Of a DNA stretch of 64,000 bases, positions 11,494 through 23,400 are shown one piece after another. The first letter of the stretch is position 1, and the number at the start of each line of letters is the position of its first letter. This DNA comes from Peronospora farinosa (lineage: Eukaryota > Oomycota > Peronosporomycetes > Peronosporales > Peronosporaceae). The notes under the pieces are model-generated. The model made no database searches. It had not been told where the DNA came from and saw only the letters and a program-made list of their open reading frames with translations. Both the position numbers and the translations under genes were made by a program. The stretch lies in contig CANTFK010000692.1 of NCBI GenBank assembly GCA_947646735.1, forward strand, positions 204,894-268,893, written 5' to 3'.

Positions 11494-13779
11494 ATGAACC
11501 GTGTGGTGCAGCTGCCACTTGGCGCCAGTGCCCCATCCATCGTAGAAAGCTATACTTTAGGTGATGTGTTGATCTGTAAAGCCAATCGTGGCAAGCAGTT
11601 AGAGGTCGAACACCTCGTCAAGACGTTGCATGCTGATGTTAATTATCGCAATCAGGCAAGACTGTAGAACTTTTAGAATCACTCACATGGTGTGCATTCG
11701 ATTATATAGCGTCCTAATGGTATTGTCTTGCTTGTCTTTCTTGTCTACTCATAGCATGGCTGCTCGGCACTGCATGGGGCGGCAGCAGCTGGTCAATTGG
11801 ACGTGGTACAGTGGATGGACAAACATTGCAATGTCAATTGGAGCGCTACCGACCATGACGACCAGACGGCGTTACATTATGCAGCGTTCTATGGGCATTT
11901 GGAGGTGGTACAGTTTTTAGTTGGGAAAGGGGTGCCACTGGACGCTCCCGATAAGTTTGGACGCTTGGCACATTGCTCAGCGGCGATCAACGGACACTTG
12001 GACGTCGTGACGTATTTACTGGAGGAATGTCCTAGTCCCATTGACATTAATGCAGTTGATGAGGTGGAGTTACTTTATAAAAGAACAGGAAATGGACGAC
12101 GTTTTACAATGGGGTTCTGATACTTTTATTGTGTGTGCAGTATGGTGGTTCGTGTCTGCATTGGGCAGCGTCAAAGGGACGGAAAGAAGTCATTCAGTAT
12201 CTCTGCATGAAGGGCATTGATATCCACATCACTAGCTATGTGCGTACAGACAATCTTTTGTTTTGATGATGGTGCGTGTTGACTAACCTGGCACGTTTTT
12301 GTATCTGCTCGTCCGGACGAACAGGACAATAAGACAGCATACCAGATTGCCAATGACAAGCACAAGCAAAAATGTGTGCAGTTTCTAAAGAGCTGGTACG
12401 AGACGTCGCAGGTATGCACTGGTCGAAGTTGTATGATAATGATACAAGAGGCGCTGGCGGCTCAGCATATGCGATGTTTTTGTGTTGCGCTGCAAGTAGA
12501 AATTTGTTCATGGGGCTGAAGTGGGAGACGATGAAGAAATTGCACGGATAATAGCCGAAATTAATGGAGCGTATCCTTTGCAATTTATGCGCGACAAGGT
12601 AACGTATTGAACAGGAATGACTATGCAAGGTGCATTTATTGAGCAGAGATGTATTTGATTCTTTTTGACAACAGAACGGCAAGAACGCGATGCATTGGGC
12701 TGCAGAGTTCGGACACTTGTCGACTTTGAAGCTGTTGAGTGAGCATTTTGCCGTCTGGACGGACGTTGATAAGGTAGACAAAACGATGGAGGCAGCAAGA
12801 TCTGACGGATCATACACGACTTTACGAGTTTTGTTTCTTTTTCTGCAGTTTGGCCGCAACGCAGTGCATAGTGCTGCTCTTGGCGGAAACAAGGAGTGTG
12901 CATTCTGGCTCATCCGAAAGTCCCGAGACTCATCTGAGTTCCTGTCATTGACGCTGGTAGGTACTTGATGTTTGCATCTTACAGTTGCATCGTGATGTTG
13001 ACGTGACGTGTCTCGTCTTTTTTCTGGCGTGTTTGCATTTGTAGACGAACAAAAGCTCATCGCGCTGTGCATTTGAGGCTGGCCACAGCTCTCTTGCTAA
13101 TTATCTACAAGCATGGGAGGAAGGCAACGACGATTATTCAACAAACGACGAAAAGTCCACTTCATTACTAGAGTATGATGCTAGTCGTCTCGCCGGTGAT
13201 GAAGAAGATAATGTTACTCCACGAAGCAGGAGTACGTCGTCTTGCATTATTCTGACCTGGAGCCGATCTCACGGCAATGTGTCTTGCATTGTTTTTAGAT
13301 ATTGAGACTGTGTACAACTGGCTCAAGTTCTTCAAGATGGAAGAATACGCTGAAAATTTTGAAAAAGATGGATTTGATACATTGAGAGGTGTGGCTACAA
13401 TTGATGAGGATGACCTCATTGATATGGATGTGAAAAAAGGCCATCGGCGTGTGGTGCTGTCACATATTGAGGAGCTACGTAACCAGTTGGCAGTGTTGGA
13501 CGAAAACGCGCAGGTCGCTGGGATGGAGCCTCTTTCATCACCGACTTTAAGCATGCTTCCACCAATCACGAAAACGGCGTCAATATCCAATATTGCTAGT
13601 GTGTCTGGAGCTTTAGCAGCAGGAGGCGAGGCAGTCTCTCATCGAACAGAGCGACGAGGATCAATTACAGCATCTCCTGTGACAGCAGATGTGTAAGTAA
13701 ACAGCTTTCTGATTGCATTTTTTGCCTTTTTCCTCTAAAATGTTCCAGTACCAAAGGACGAGAAGAGCAAGCGCAATGA
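11494..13779 (+). CDS. Ankyrin-repeat and SAM-domain protein, ten exons
   Basis: Inferred exons: 11494-11655, 11755-12063, 12141-12239, 12325-12411, 12500-12598, 12675-12773, 12849-12956, 13045-13231, 13299-13692, 13749-13779. They join in phase to 524 codons. Exons 2-8 carry about seven ankyrin repeats (CSALHGAAAAGQLDVVQWM, QTALHYAAFYGHLEVVQFL, SCLHWAASKGRKEVIQYLC, KNAMHWAAEFGHLSTLKLL, NAVHSAALGGNKECAFWLI). Exon 9 carries a SAM domain (VYNWLKFFKMEEYAENFEKD, then GVATIDEDDLIDMDVKKGHRR). These domains mediate protein binding and oligomerisation; the partner is unknown. Several repeats match single exons of 87-108 bases. Intron 1 begins with GC (CAG|GCAAGA). The last short exon is the weakest call, because another frame beyond 13748 is also open. 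A long minus-strand frame over 12236-13072 is a shadow. Confidence 0.85.
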
Positions 13780-13846
13780 GGTTGAGGCTTTAGGGCCTCA
13801 TCGATCGATGGTAAAGATGACGGAGAAAAAAGGGGGTTTACTATGT

Positions 13847-14094
13847 TTATGTTTGGCCAAAGCCTTTCTTCTGGTTATTCTGCCGTGAATAGTCCTGCAT
13901 CAGCGAAATCGACTTGTCTGCGCGTACAGTACATGTCTGCGAAACTGTAGTGACGCCACAGCCGCTGGCAACAAATTCAGCATGAGGTTTAGTGTCAACT
14001 TGCTGGAAAGAACGAACGGCTGCGTTGCACAACACCTGCCTACGGCCTTTGTATTCGCTGATGCATAACTACTCGCATTCCTTCGAGTTGCCAT
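13847..14094 (-). CDS. Possible small two-exon gene, hypothetical protein
   Basis: Proposed exons 14044-14094 and 13847-14002 (minus), with a 41-base intron (donor GCC|GTAGGC, acceptor TTTCCAG|CAA), give 68 residues. The product begins MATRRNASSYASANTKA and ends NNQKKGFGQT; the middle has VASGCGVTTVSQTCTVR. Phase is kept and the acceptor has a good pyrimidine tract, but the intron is very short. I recognise no domain. It is tail-to-tail with the ankyrin-SAM gene, about 70 bases apart. It could also be the 3' end of a longer gene cut off by the GCN2-like duplication to its right. Confidence 0.35.
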
Positions 14095-14299
14095 TTCATA
14101 CAGCCGTGAGACTATAAATCAAAGAGGTCTCTAGTAGTGCGAAGAACGGTCGTAGTTGCGTTCAAGTCTGTTCTTAGGTTGAGTTGTTTAGAGCTTACAG
14201 CGTGGATTAAGCTTATGAATGTTAAGAATTGCAAGAACAAGATGCTATCAGAGAGTAGTAGATTCGTTTTTCCTGTGGCTAACCAACCCAGGGATTTTA

Positions 14300-16475
14300 G
14301 ATGAGTCGGGCTTGGACGCAGTGACGATGGAGATGTTGTCTATCTCGGCGAATAACGGCCTCATAGAAATCCTGTGTTCGAGGACAAGAGAAAGCTCGAG
14401 AAATTTTACATGCAGATGGAGATTTTTTGCGAGGGAAACGCTCTAAGAGGGGCGATAGACAAGGGAGGTCTATGGAAAGACGCAAACTAAACTTGGATGA
14501 TGTGTCACCAAATCCGAGAGGCGCTTGTCTATATTCATCGTCAAGGCATTATCACCGCGATATCAAGCCGCCTAACGTGTGATTGGACTCGACCGGAAGT
14601 GTAAAGCTAGAAAATTTTGGTCTCGCCGTTCAACTTTCCAAGGTCACGTTAGACGAAGATAGCAACGGTGACGGCTCCCCTTCCGGAGAGACTATGACTG
14701 GCACAATATTATCCGAGTCAAACGAGTCATCTGCTGCCAAGTTCTATGGGTGAAAAGATAATTCTGTGGCTCTGCGAACGTGATCCATCCAGACGGCCGA
14801 ACACGAAGGAGCTACTGCGAGACCACTGTTGCCTGCTTAGGTAGAGATTGAAGGTTCCTAGGCTCTGAAAACTCTCGCAAACCCACATGGCAAATTTTTA
14901 GTCAACTTGTTGACGTCCTAAACCCACAGAAGCCTCTTAATCACACCGACTACACGTACGATCATCTGGAGTCCGCTATAACGTGCAACTACGAGGTCCA
15001 ATTACGCGCAAAAACATACGCCAGGAACGTTTTACAGGCTGGGAACCATTTTATCTTTTGTAGCGGATTCTGTGCTTGAGTCTAAGCGAAATATGTCATG
15101 GTTGAACAGAAAGTGTTCCAGCGCCATGAAGCCCATGAAATCGCAACACCGCTGCTTATGCTAAGGGTGTCGGAGCAGAACAACATCACTCTGAATGCCC
15201 CGCCAAACGCATCGATGATGCTAGACGGTAACGATGTGTCAGTATTGCTTCCATTTGATTTGACAGAGCGACTCACTCGCTTCGTGGCACGGCAATGTTT
15301 TTCGTCTGAAGTGCTTCCAATTCGACCAAGTAATCCGGAAGAGCGTTGGTGGTAGCCATCCACGGAGTTCACCGAGTGACTTCGATATTATTTACGATGA
15401 TGGAGGTTGTTTTCGTTTCTTGGAACTGAAGGGATTAGAAGTGGACTCAATTGTAATCAGAGCGCTGCCGCGCTGTCTGGGTTCCTACGGTTTGCGCTTC
15501 AATGACGCTCGAAAGACGCGCGACATTCTTGACCTTTCCGCATTACCAACAAGTGCTCGTCGCGAGGTGCAACGACTACTTGCGAACCAAGTTTTATTCT
15601 ATGTGCACGCTGGCCCATCTTTCACTCAAGCTCCGAGTCTGAAACCAGGACGCTGGAAATTTGTCACGAAGCAAATGAAACACCACGGGGCATCGGCAAG
15701 CTCTATTGATGCACTCAAACCATTCTTCTTGCTACCAGAGAACTGCCTTACGTCGCTTGACATTACTGAGTTGGAGGTGCAAAAAGTATTTGCAAACAAT
15801 CGGGCATTTGCGAACCGAGACTCAGCGACGGCAGCAAATGGTAATACTGTCTCTGTATCTCCGATAGACCGAAAACAGATCCAAAGGCGTGACGCATAGC
15901 TACGACGCATCGTCAAGGATGTGAAAGAGGGTAGTACATCCTTGCGCATATTGTTGCAAGGCATGCAGTTCGATCGGCTGTCAGGTCCAGTGTGCACACG
16001 ATTGGATTTGGGGCCCGATAATCACCGCTGAGGGTGGACGCTGATATCACGCTTGAAGCTCACAACGGCGTACACAAACGTCTCTTCTGTCGTTGCGATG
16101 GGTGTACGTTTTGCCATCTATAAGATTGTATCGCTGCTAGCTGAGTCCATGTGTACTGCGTAGCTGGAACTTAAGTCTTCAGATTTCATGACAGGTGGCC
16201 GCATGGTTTTGATTTGTTCGGCAGGAACACGATGCTTTTTCGTATGCAGATTGTGATGCTGTTATGGGGACTCGGCATTAACGCACGATACCTGCATCCA
16301 GTATTGCACCTTGAAGGCCTCGACGATTACTGTGCTCAGCAAAACATCCAATGGATGGTGATTGTGCAAAATCACATGATGCGAGAGAAGCAACAGGTGA
16401 AGACCCAAGCAGTAAACAACCATTCTGATGCTGATGTGGTGACAAATGTGTCATAGCTGCCAGAGTGAATTTTTG
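14300..16475 (+). pseudogene. GCN2-like eIF2-alpha kinase pseudogene, copy 2
   Basis: Second decayed copy. Near 14540-14640 it carries a kinase catalytic loop in pieces (RDIKPPNV, then a phenylalanine-glycine-leucine motif, NFGLAV, where DFG is expected: the catalytic Asp is lost). Near 14780-14840 it has the RRPNTKELL motif typical of the GCN2 kinase C-lobe. About 15098-15355 and 15360-15899 hold the HisRS-like domain (FQRHEAHEIATPLLML; LPFDLTERLTRFVARQ; SLKPGRWKFVTK). About 16230-16456 matches the later segment of copy 3. Many stops and shifts interrupt it. Compared with copy 3 it lacks about 430 bases of the N-lobe, and downstream it lacks the block equivalent to 23730-24827. Confidence 0.75.
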
Positions 16476-16862
16476 AGCTACAGTTGACATGATGTGGACA
16501 CTCATGTACGTCGACAATACCAAAGAATAGCGTAAAAGCCTCCATATCGGAAACCATTTTCCAAGCGCTTTTCCACGGCATTCCGGAACTCCCAAATCAG
16601 CCGAACGTAAAACAATGCCATTTTTCTGGATATGCCTTGGCCACGGATTCCTTTGCTCCCTCACTCCATTGCACTCTGTGCAGCGTAAGTACTTTTTGCA
16701 TACTGGAGCGCTTCGAAAGTGCCCGTTCTTTTTTGACGCCGTAACAAACTTGTAGATCTCACAATAGACAGAAACAAAAGGTGGCGAGGGGTATTGCAGG
16801 ATAGATGGTTGTATTCCCACCTTCAAGTTAATGCATACAAGCAAAACTAATTGCGCTCAAAG
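16476..16862. other. Spacer of the duplicated GCN2-TSR1 block
   Basis: Joins directly to copy 2 at about 16485 and matches 24830-25201 with only a few differences, including a 4-base indel at about 16660. A minus-strand frame runs through it (CRTECNGV-like, WPRHIQKNGIVL) but shifts between the two copies, so I do not call a gene. Confidence 0.5.
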
Positions 16863-17522
16863 CTAGTTCGACAGGGGGTTCATTGTTGGAAACTTGGGAT
16901 AAACGCGCTTATATAGGTGGAGACAAACAGTGTCGTGCTGCTTGATAGGTTTGTTGAAAACGGCTTTGAAATCACCGTGCGTACCCAGAGACTCCTTGAT
17001 GTGGCCTGTCAGACCATGCTTGGTTGCAAGCTCGACCGGCTTAAACCACCGAATGTCCTCCGGCGAGTGAAACATGTAGCGTATGACGGCCTTTCGTTTC
17101 TTTACCTTTACCGGCGTGCCCGTGATGATCACGCGCTTGAGCACAACGCGATCGGGCTTCACGTTTTTCAGTGTGCCAGAAGCTACAAGCTGCCCGTTGG
17201 GTTTGAAGAGCAGCAGGGAAGCCGGCTGAAACGTCACCGGTCCGTACACGGTAGCCACACTCCAACCACTCTGCGGCAGGAATCGCTGGAAAAGATGTTG
17301 GTCACTCTTTAGACTTTGATCACTGAAAACGGGTTTGCCTGCAAATCTCCGGAATCCGCAGTGGAAAGATAGCTCCTCCTTAGACTTTAGCGTCTCACCA
17401 CCAAACGACGAAGCGCGTTGCACTGAGAAATTGAGCACACGAAGCCGGTTCTCGTGCTTGAGCAGCGCGCCCATGACAAGAGGACCAGCTTGAATACGTG
17501 CCTGCAGCTTTGGCACTGGCAT
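16863..17522 (-). pseudogene. TSR1: TSR1 ribosome-biogenesis factor, C-terminal fragment
   Basis: Open for 219 codons and clearly the C-terminal end of TSR1, the GTPase-like factor that binds pre-40S ribosomes. Visible landmarks are VLNFSVQR, FHCGFRRF, SVATVYGPVTFQPAS, DRVVLKRVIITG, KKRKAVIRYMFHSPEDIRWF, KPVELATKHGLTGHIKE, LGTHGDFK and the terminal LHLYKRVYPKFP. Full TSR1 is roughly 800 residues, and upstream of 17522 the similarity ends where CRN-related DNA begins, so the N-terminal three quarters are missing. No internal stop is present, so the truncation is young or the segment is still transcribed. It is convergent with the GCN2-like copy to its left, as in copy 3. Confidence 0.85.
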
Positions 17523-17659
17523 TAAGCAGCATCAATATTGTTTGGTAATCAGCCAATCAGAATGGAAGGATGTCTCACGTCTTGGACCCAGTATAGTCGT
17601 CATAAAAAACCAATCATATCCATTTGCGAACAGAAAGAAAGGTCATTCCCTATGGCGGC

Positions 17660-19442
17660 TCAAAACGACATGTGTAAAGCTGTTAAACTGCGCCATCGTT
17701 GGTGTGAGGGGGAGTGCGTTTACTATCAGCATTGATAGACTGAAAGACTGTGGCCGACCTTTGAAGAAGGCTATCAAGGCGGAGAATGCGAACACAATCA
17801 CATGTTGACGCAAAGGACCTGCAGCTCTTCCTGACGAAGAGGAACGGATGTCAAGTGGCTAGTCCTCCAGCACTGAACACGTCAAGAAACTCAAGGAGGG
17901 AATGATGACTTCTCAAATATCTTGAAGAGTTAACGGAAAAAGACCAAGAGCTGGCAAGGGGGAAGATCCGATTGATGAGCTTCTTGAAAATGCAAACATG
18001 TCGCAGAAATTGCCAAAAGAAATTCACGTGCTGGTGGTGGTTCCGTATCAGGAACAACACGTACGAGCTCAAGATGTCAATGAGGCAGCACAGACGCGAG
18101 AAGACATTAATCGTTTATTGCGAGCTGCGCAGCAGCTTGAGCAAAAGGTAGTCTGCTTGCCACACAAATCGTCAAAGTCCTTGTCGAGTGCGGCACTTGG
18201 TCAACGTGAGTTTGAAAAATTGCAGAAGTAGGAAAACTGGTTATCGAATTTGCACCAGTTGAGGGCGAAGAAGCATTTTGGTCGAAGGAGACTCAGATTA
18301 AAGCTGATGCCATTACGAATGAGGCTGATTTTGACGCATTTATTACTCCTTTCTTCAGCAGCATACTAGAAAGCTGTGGTTTGGTATACGTGAATAGTGA
18401 GAGGTATCAATGGTTACCTCAGTCTCCCAATTTGCCTAAGAGCACAAGCACCTCAAACCGGATGGATTTGCGACCCATCCTGGAATGTATCGTGTCAAGC
18501 CAAAACCGCAAGATTATGTTCATCGCCCGGATGGATTTCGATTTGGAGTTGCAGAGGAAGAATTGTTCGACTGCCTCATTCTGTTCGAAAGCAAGCTTAG
18601 TATATCTAACGCTGCGTTTGGCCAAGTGGTACAATACCTGCAAAACCTTTGCCCCGAGGCGTCAGCATACGCCATTCTGTTTGACCGCCAGTCCTTCTGG
18701 TTAACCAGTAGCTACAAGGGTTATGTTTACAGAGTTCAAAAGGCGAAGTGGGTCGACAAGGGCTCGAAATCATTGTTTCAGAACTTCATTTGTGAGAACA
18801 CGTCGCCATGGGTGGCCTACTTGACCAATGCCTGCGAGGCATTACATGTTAATGTGGTGGAAGGCGATGCATTTCTCGGCCGTGGCGCATATGGACGCGT
18901 TTTCAAGGTTACTGGGCAGGATGGAAAGATTTTCGCGCTGAAAATCGTAACGGATGTAAGACGTCTTCGTCGGGAGCGACAAGCCTTATTAATGGCCGAG
19001 CGCACAGGCTTGACGATTAAACCTATTGGAGAGGTCATCAGAAACTATGGAAAGCGGTGCGCTATTACTGTGTCCTGTCGGGAAACCTCTACCGCGACCA
19101 ACGACTCGAGAGAAAGTACGAAGCCTCTTTTACATGTTATGGCAGCTTCACGCGAATAACTTGGCTCATGGAGATCCTCGTGTGCCGAATGTGATCCTCA
19201 TTGAGGAGAAGACTCTCTGGATTGATCTTGTGGAAGCAGAAATTGCGACACCTTTTTCGAAACGACGGGATGCTGAAATACTTACACGTTCCATTCTGAG
19301 ACTCCCTTACGAGAATTCGCTGAGCCTGGCGCTGGTGCAGTCGCTTACTAGCTATTTTCAATGCGCTACGCAAGAAAATCTCTATCGTTTGGCTGAAGAA
19401 GTAGCATCAGCTGCAGGTTTTAGTGACCAGGAAACGCTCTAG
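17660..19442 (+). pseudogene. Crinkler (CRN)-type effector pseudogene with kinase-like C-terminus
   Basis: CRN proteins are oomycete host-cell effectors with a conserved N-terminal delivery region and variable C-termini that act in the host nucleus. Here the N-terminal ubiquitin-like part ([13 protein letters not shown]) starts near 17676. A LFLAK-type motif read as LFLTK lies near 17828-17842. The HVLVVVP signature that closes the N-terminal region lies near 18028. The C-terminus is of the kinase (D2-like) class: a glycine-rich loop (FLGRGAYGRVFKV, about 18873), the VAIK-type lysine (FALKIV), HGDPRVPN as catalytic loop near 19170, and WIDLVE in the DFG position. Frame changes near 17803, 17880-17990, 18225-18235, 18470 and 19050 prevent one protein, so this copy should be inactive. 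Confidence 0.8.
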
Positions 19443-20404
19443 CAGAAAGCGGAACCGTGTCGAGCCGAATGACGTCGTGGTGATGACGTTGCTGCAATGG
19501 CGCATATAAGTGATTGTGATCAAGATTTTGAGTCAGGATAGGAACGATCTAAAACGTTGAACAGGCTTAGAGGTAGCAAAGGTTTGCGAACTAAGGACCT
19601 GAGTATATTTTTTGCATCTTGCCATTAAACATTACTTTTGATAGTCTTAAACTTGATCCACAAATGGTACTGGCGTTCGGTAAGCACAGAGCAAGCAAGG
19701 GTTCAGCCAGCAATAAAATAGCACACATATACCAGTCCTTTCATTAAAAAAATGGCAGCGAAAAGACATTAGCACGAGGTTGAAGATCATCCTATTAGGA
19801 ACGATCGACGATCCATGTTGAAGACGTCGCAGACATTGCATTGCAACTTGCCAGAATGTGGCTCAAAGCACTAAATTTACACAGAATAATGTGACCGTTG
19901 GCAGGCAGCAAATTCTCAAGTGAGCTCCTGACTGTTTGCTTGCAAAAAAAGCAGTGACATCAAGTAAAAGTGGTTGTTGCCTGCAGCTTCGTCGATAATA
20001 CATCAACGGTTCAAGCACGCTAGTTTGTGCGTGAATGAGAAGTTTCTACTGCATTGGATAGGGTGTCCATCACAGCGCTGCAGATGCCATTCGTCTTCTC
20101 ATTTTTCAAGCATTTTCATTCAAGTCTTTAGAGATGCATCCTCTCGAGCCACTTGTAACCAGATTGCAAGTCTGTGTGTCTTGTTCTTCATGGCCTTTCT
20201 AATCACTTCATCATATGCACGAGTGTACATAGCGTCCTAAATCATGGCAATTTTCTCTCACAATCCAATTATATCGTTGTACCACCTCGTTCACTGAAGT
20301 ATGAGTCGGAAGAAGGGGATAGAAAAGAGGTATGTTGCTACGTTTACATCTCCTCTCCTTAACCATCTCAACATTTTTGCTCTGATTCTCTTTCTATAAA
20401 CGTG
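19443..20404. other. Intergenic, no gene seen
   Basis: About 960 bases between the CRN remnant and the start of GCN2-like copy 3. Short frames only, without recognisable domains. It may include the former promoter of copy 3. Confidence 0.5.
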
Positions 20405-23400
20405 TAACCCACGACACTTCAGCGCTTATGACGCCGCTACTTTATCCGAGCTACAGACCCCTACAGACCCAAGAGCTGGAAGTGTTACAAGTCATTTGCG
20501 ATCAAGACCTGGCGATGCAGAGCTCTACACCGCTATACGCCTACATCTTCACTATCCGATTGCTAGCTACGACGGCCGAAGTGCTGCTGCATTTCGACTT
20601 GACACGGGCGTATCCAATCAATAGCCGCCCAATATCACGGTGGAAGCTAAGCACGGCTTGTATGATACGGAGACGCAGAAACTGACGCGTGGGATGGAGA
20701 AACTCGCGCTGGAGCCAATGGGGGACGCATCGTGTACGATCTCGTGTCTTTGCCACTGACTTCATCCAAGACCATCTTAAGGACCAACACCATTTTTCGA
20801 CCAAATGATGACTCGGCAACAGGATAGAGAGACACACAGGATAAGATGATGGAGGACGCACTGCTGCAGAACAAGAAGAACAGTTTCGAGTAAAGAATGA
20901 GGCAATTTTGTCGCTTATTGACGCTGTGAGAAGAAAGGAGAGACGATGACGAAGACATGAAGGAGACGGAGGAGACACCGATCTAATATTGTTGGAGACT
21001 GTAGTGGTAGAGAGGGTGGGAGCCTATAGAGTAGTTACCAACAGCAGATAAATGCAGGTTCCACGCGGGATGAAAGTGTGTCAAGGTGTTGGATTCGTAC
21101 TCGGATGAGTTGAGCCTGGACGCAGTGGCGGCTTCAAAACGGTAGTAGTCCAAGTATCATGGTGATTATAACGAGTAGGACTGCTAGGACGCGGAGGATA
21201 GGTAATGCAGGTACGTAATCGTCTAGACCGACAGCTTTACGCTGTCAAGAAGGTCAAGCTAGACCCGGACGACAAAACGATGAAGAAGAAGATTTGCGTG
21301 AAGTAAAGACACGGTACGAATGTAGCACCGACATATCGTGCGGTATCTTTCAGGCATGGATTGAAGGCAAAGGCACGATAGGCAGCAGCACGGGACTGTA
21401 GCCTGTATCGACGTCTCGCCACGACTCTCGTGGTCTGCGTAGTAAAAGCCAAACATACATGCTACCTTCGCATAAAAGCGCATCCGAGAGCTTTCCTGAT
21501 GATGGCTTTGAGTGGGAAGCGCTAGAAGAAGCTCCGATGGACGAGGTTGACTTCAGTGACGATGGAGATGTTGTATATCTCGGCGAGTAACGGCCTCATA
21601 GAAATCCTGTGTTCGAGGACAAGAGAAAGCTCGAGAAATTGTACATGCAGATGGAGTATTTTTTTGCGAGGGAAACGCTCTCAGAGAGGCGATAGACAAG
21701 GGAGGTCTATGGAAAGACGCCAACTAAACTTGGATGATGTGTCACCAAATCCTGGAGGCGCTTGTCTATATTCATCGTCAAGGCATTATCACCGCGATAT
21801 CAAGCCGCCTAACGTGTGTTTGGACTCGACCGGAAGTGTAAAGCTAAGAAATTTTGGTCTCGCCGTTCAACTTTCCAAGGTCACGGAAGACGACGATAGC
21901 AACGGTGACTCCTCCCCTTTCGGAGAAACTATGACTGGCGCAATATTATCCGAGTCAAACGAGTCATCTGCTGCCAAGTTCTATGGGTGAAAAAGATAAT
22001 TCTGTGGCTCTGCGAACGTGATCCATCCAGACGGCCGAACACGAAGGAGCTACTGGCGAGACCACTGTTGCCTGCTTAGGTAGAGATTGAAGGTTCCTAG
22101 GCTCTGGAAACTCTCGCAAACCCACATGGCAAATTTTTAGTCAACTTGTTGACGTCCTGGTCTCACAGAAGCCTCTTAATCACACCGACTACACGTACGA
22201 TCATCTGGAGTCCGTTAAAACGTGCAGCTACGAGGTCCAATTACGCGCAAAAACATACGCCAGGAACGTTTTACAGGCTGGGAACCATTTTATCTTTTGT
22301 AGCGGATACTGTGCTTGAGTCTAAGCGGAATATGTCATGGTTGAACAGAAAGTGTTCCAGCGCCATGAAGCCCATGAAATCTCAACACCGCTGCTTATGC
22401 TAAGGTTGTTTGAGCAGAACAACATCACTCTGAATGCCCCGCCAAACGCATCGATGATGTTAGACGGTAACGGTGTGTTAGTATCGCTTCTATTTGATTT
22501 GACAGAGCGACTCACTCGCTTCGTGGCACGGCAATGTTTTACGTCTGAAGTGCTTCCAATTCGACCGAGTAATCCGGAAGAGCGTTGGTGGTGGCCATCC
22601 ACGGGAGTTCACCGAGTGACTTCGATATTATTTATGATGATGGAGGCTGTTTTCGTTTCTTGGAACTGGAGGAATTAGAAGTGGTCTCAACTGTAATCAG
22701 AGCGCTGCCGCGCTGTCTGGGTTCCTACGATTTGCGCTTCAATGACGCTCGAAAGACGCGCGGCATTCTTGACCTTTGCCGCATTACCAACAGTGCTCGT
22801 CGCGAGGTGCTACGACTACTTGCGAACGAAGTTTTATTCTATGTGCACGCTGGCCCATCTTCCACTCAAGCTCCGAGTCTGAAACCAGGACGCTGGAAAT
22901 TTGTCACGAAGCGAATGAAACACTACGGGGCATCGGCAAGCTCTATTGATGCACTCAAACCATTCTTCTTGCTACCGGAGGACTGCCTTACGTCGCTTGA
23001 CATTATTGAGTTGGAGGTGCAAAAACTATTTGCAAACAATCGGGCATTTGCGAACCGAGACTCAGCGACGGCAGCAAATGGTAATACTGGCTCTGTATCT
23101 CCGATAGACCGAAAACAGATCCAAAAGCGTGACGCATAGCTACGCCGCATCGTCAAAGATGTGAAAGAGGGTAGTACATCCTTGCGCATATTGTTGCAAG
23201 GCATGCAGTTCCTTCGGCTGTCAGGTCCAGTGTGCACACGATTGGATTTGGGGCCAGATTATCATCGCTGAGGGTGGACGCTGATATCACGCTTGAAGCT
23301 CACAACGGCGTACGCAAACGCCTCTTCTGTCGTTGCGATGGGTGTACGTTTTGCCATCGATAAGATTGTATCGTTGCTAGCTGAGTCCATGTTTGCTGCG

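Noticed and set aside
12236..13072. 278-codon minus-strand frame
   Set aside because: Lies opposite well-supported ankyrin exons and introns of the plus-strand gene; composition is shadow-like.
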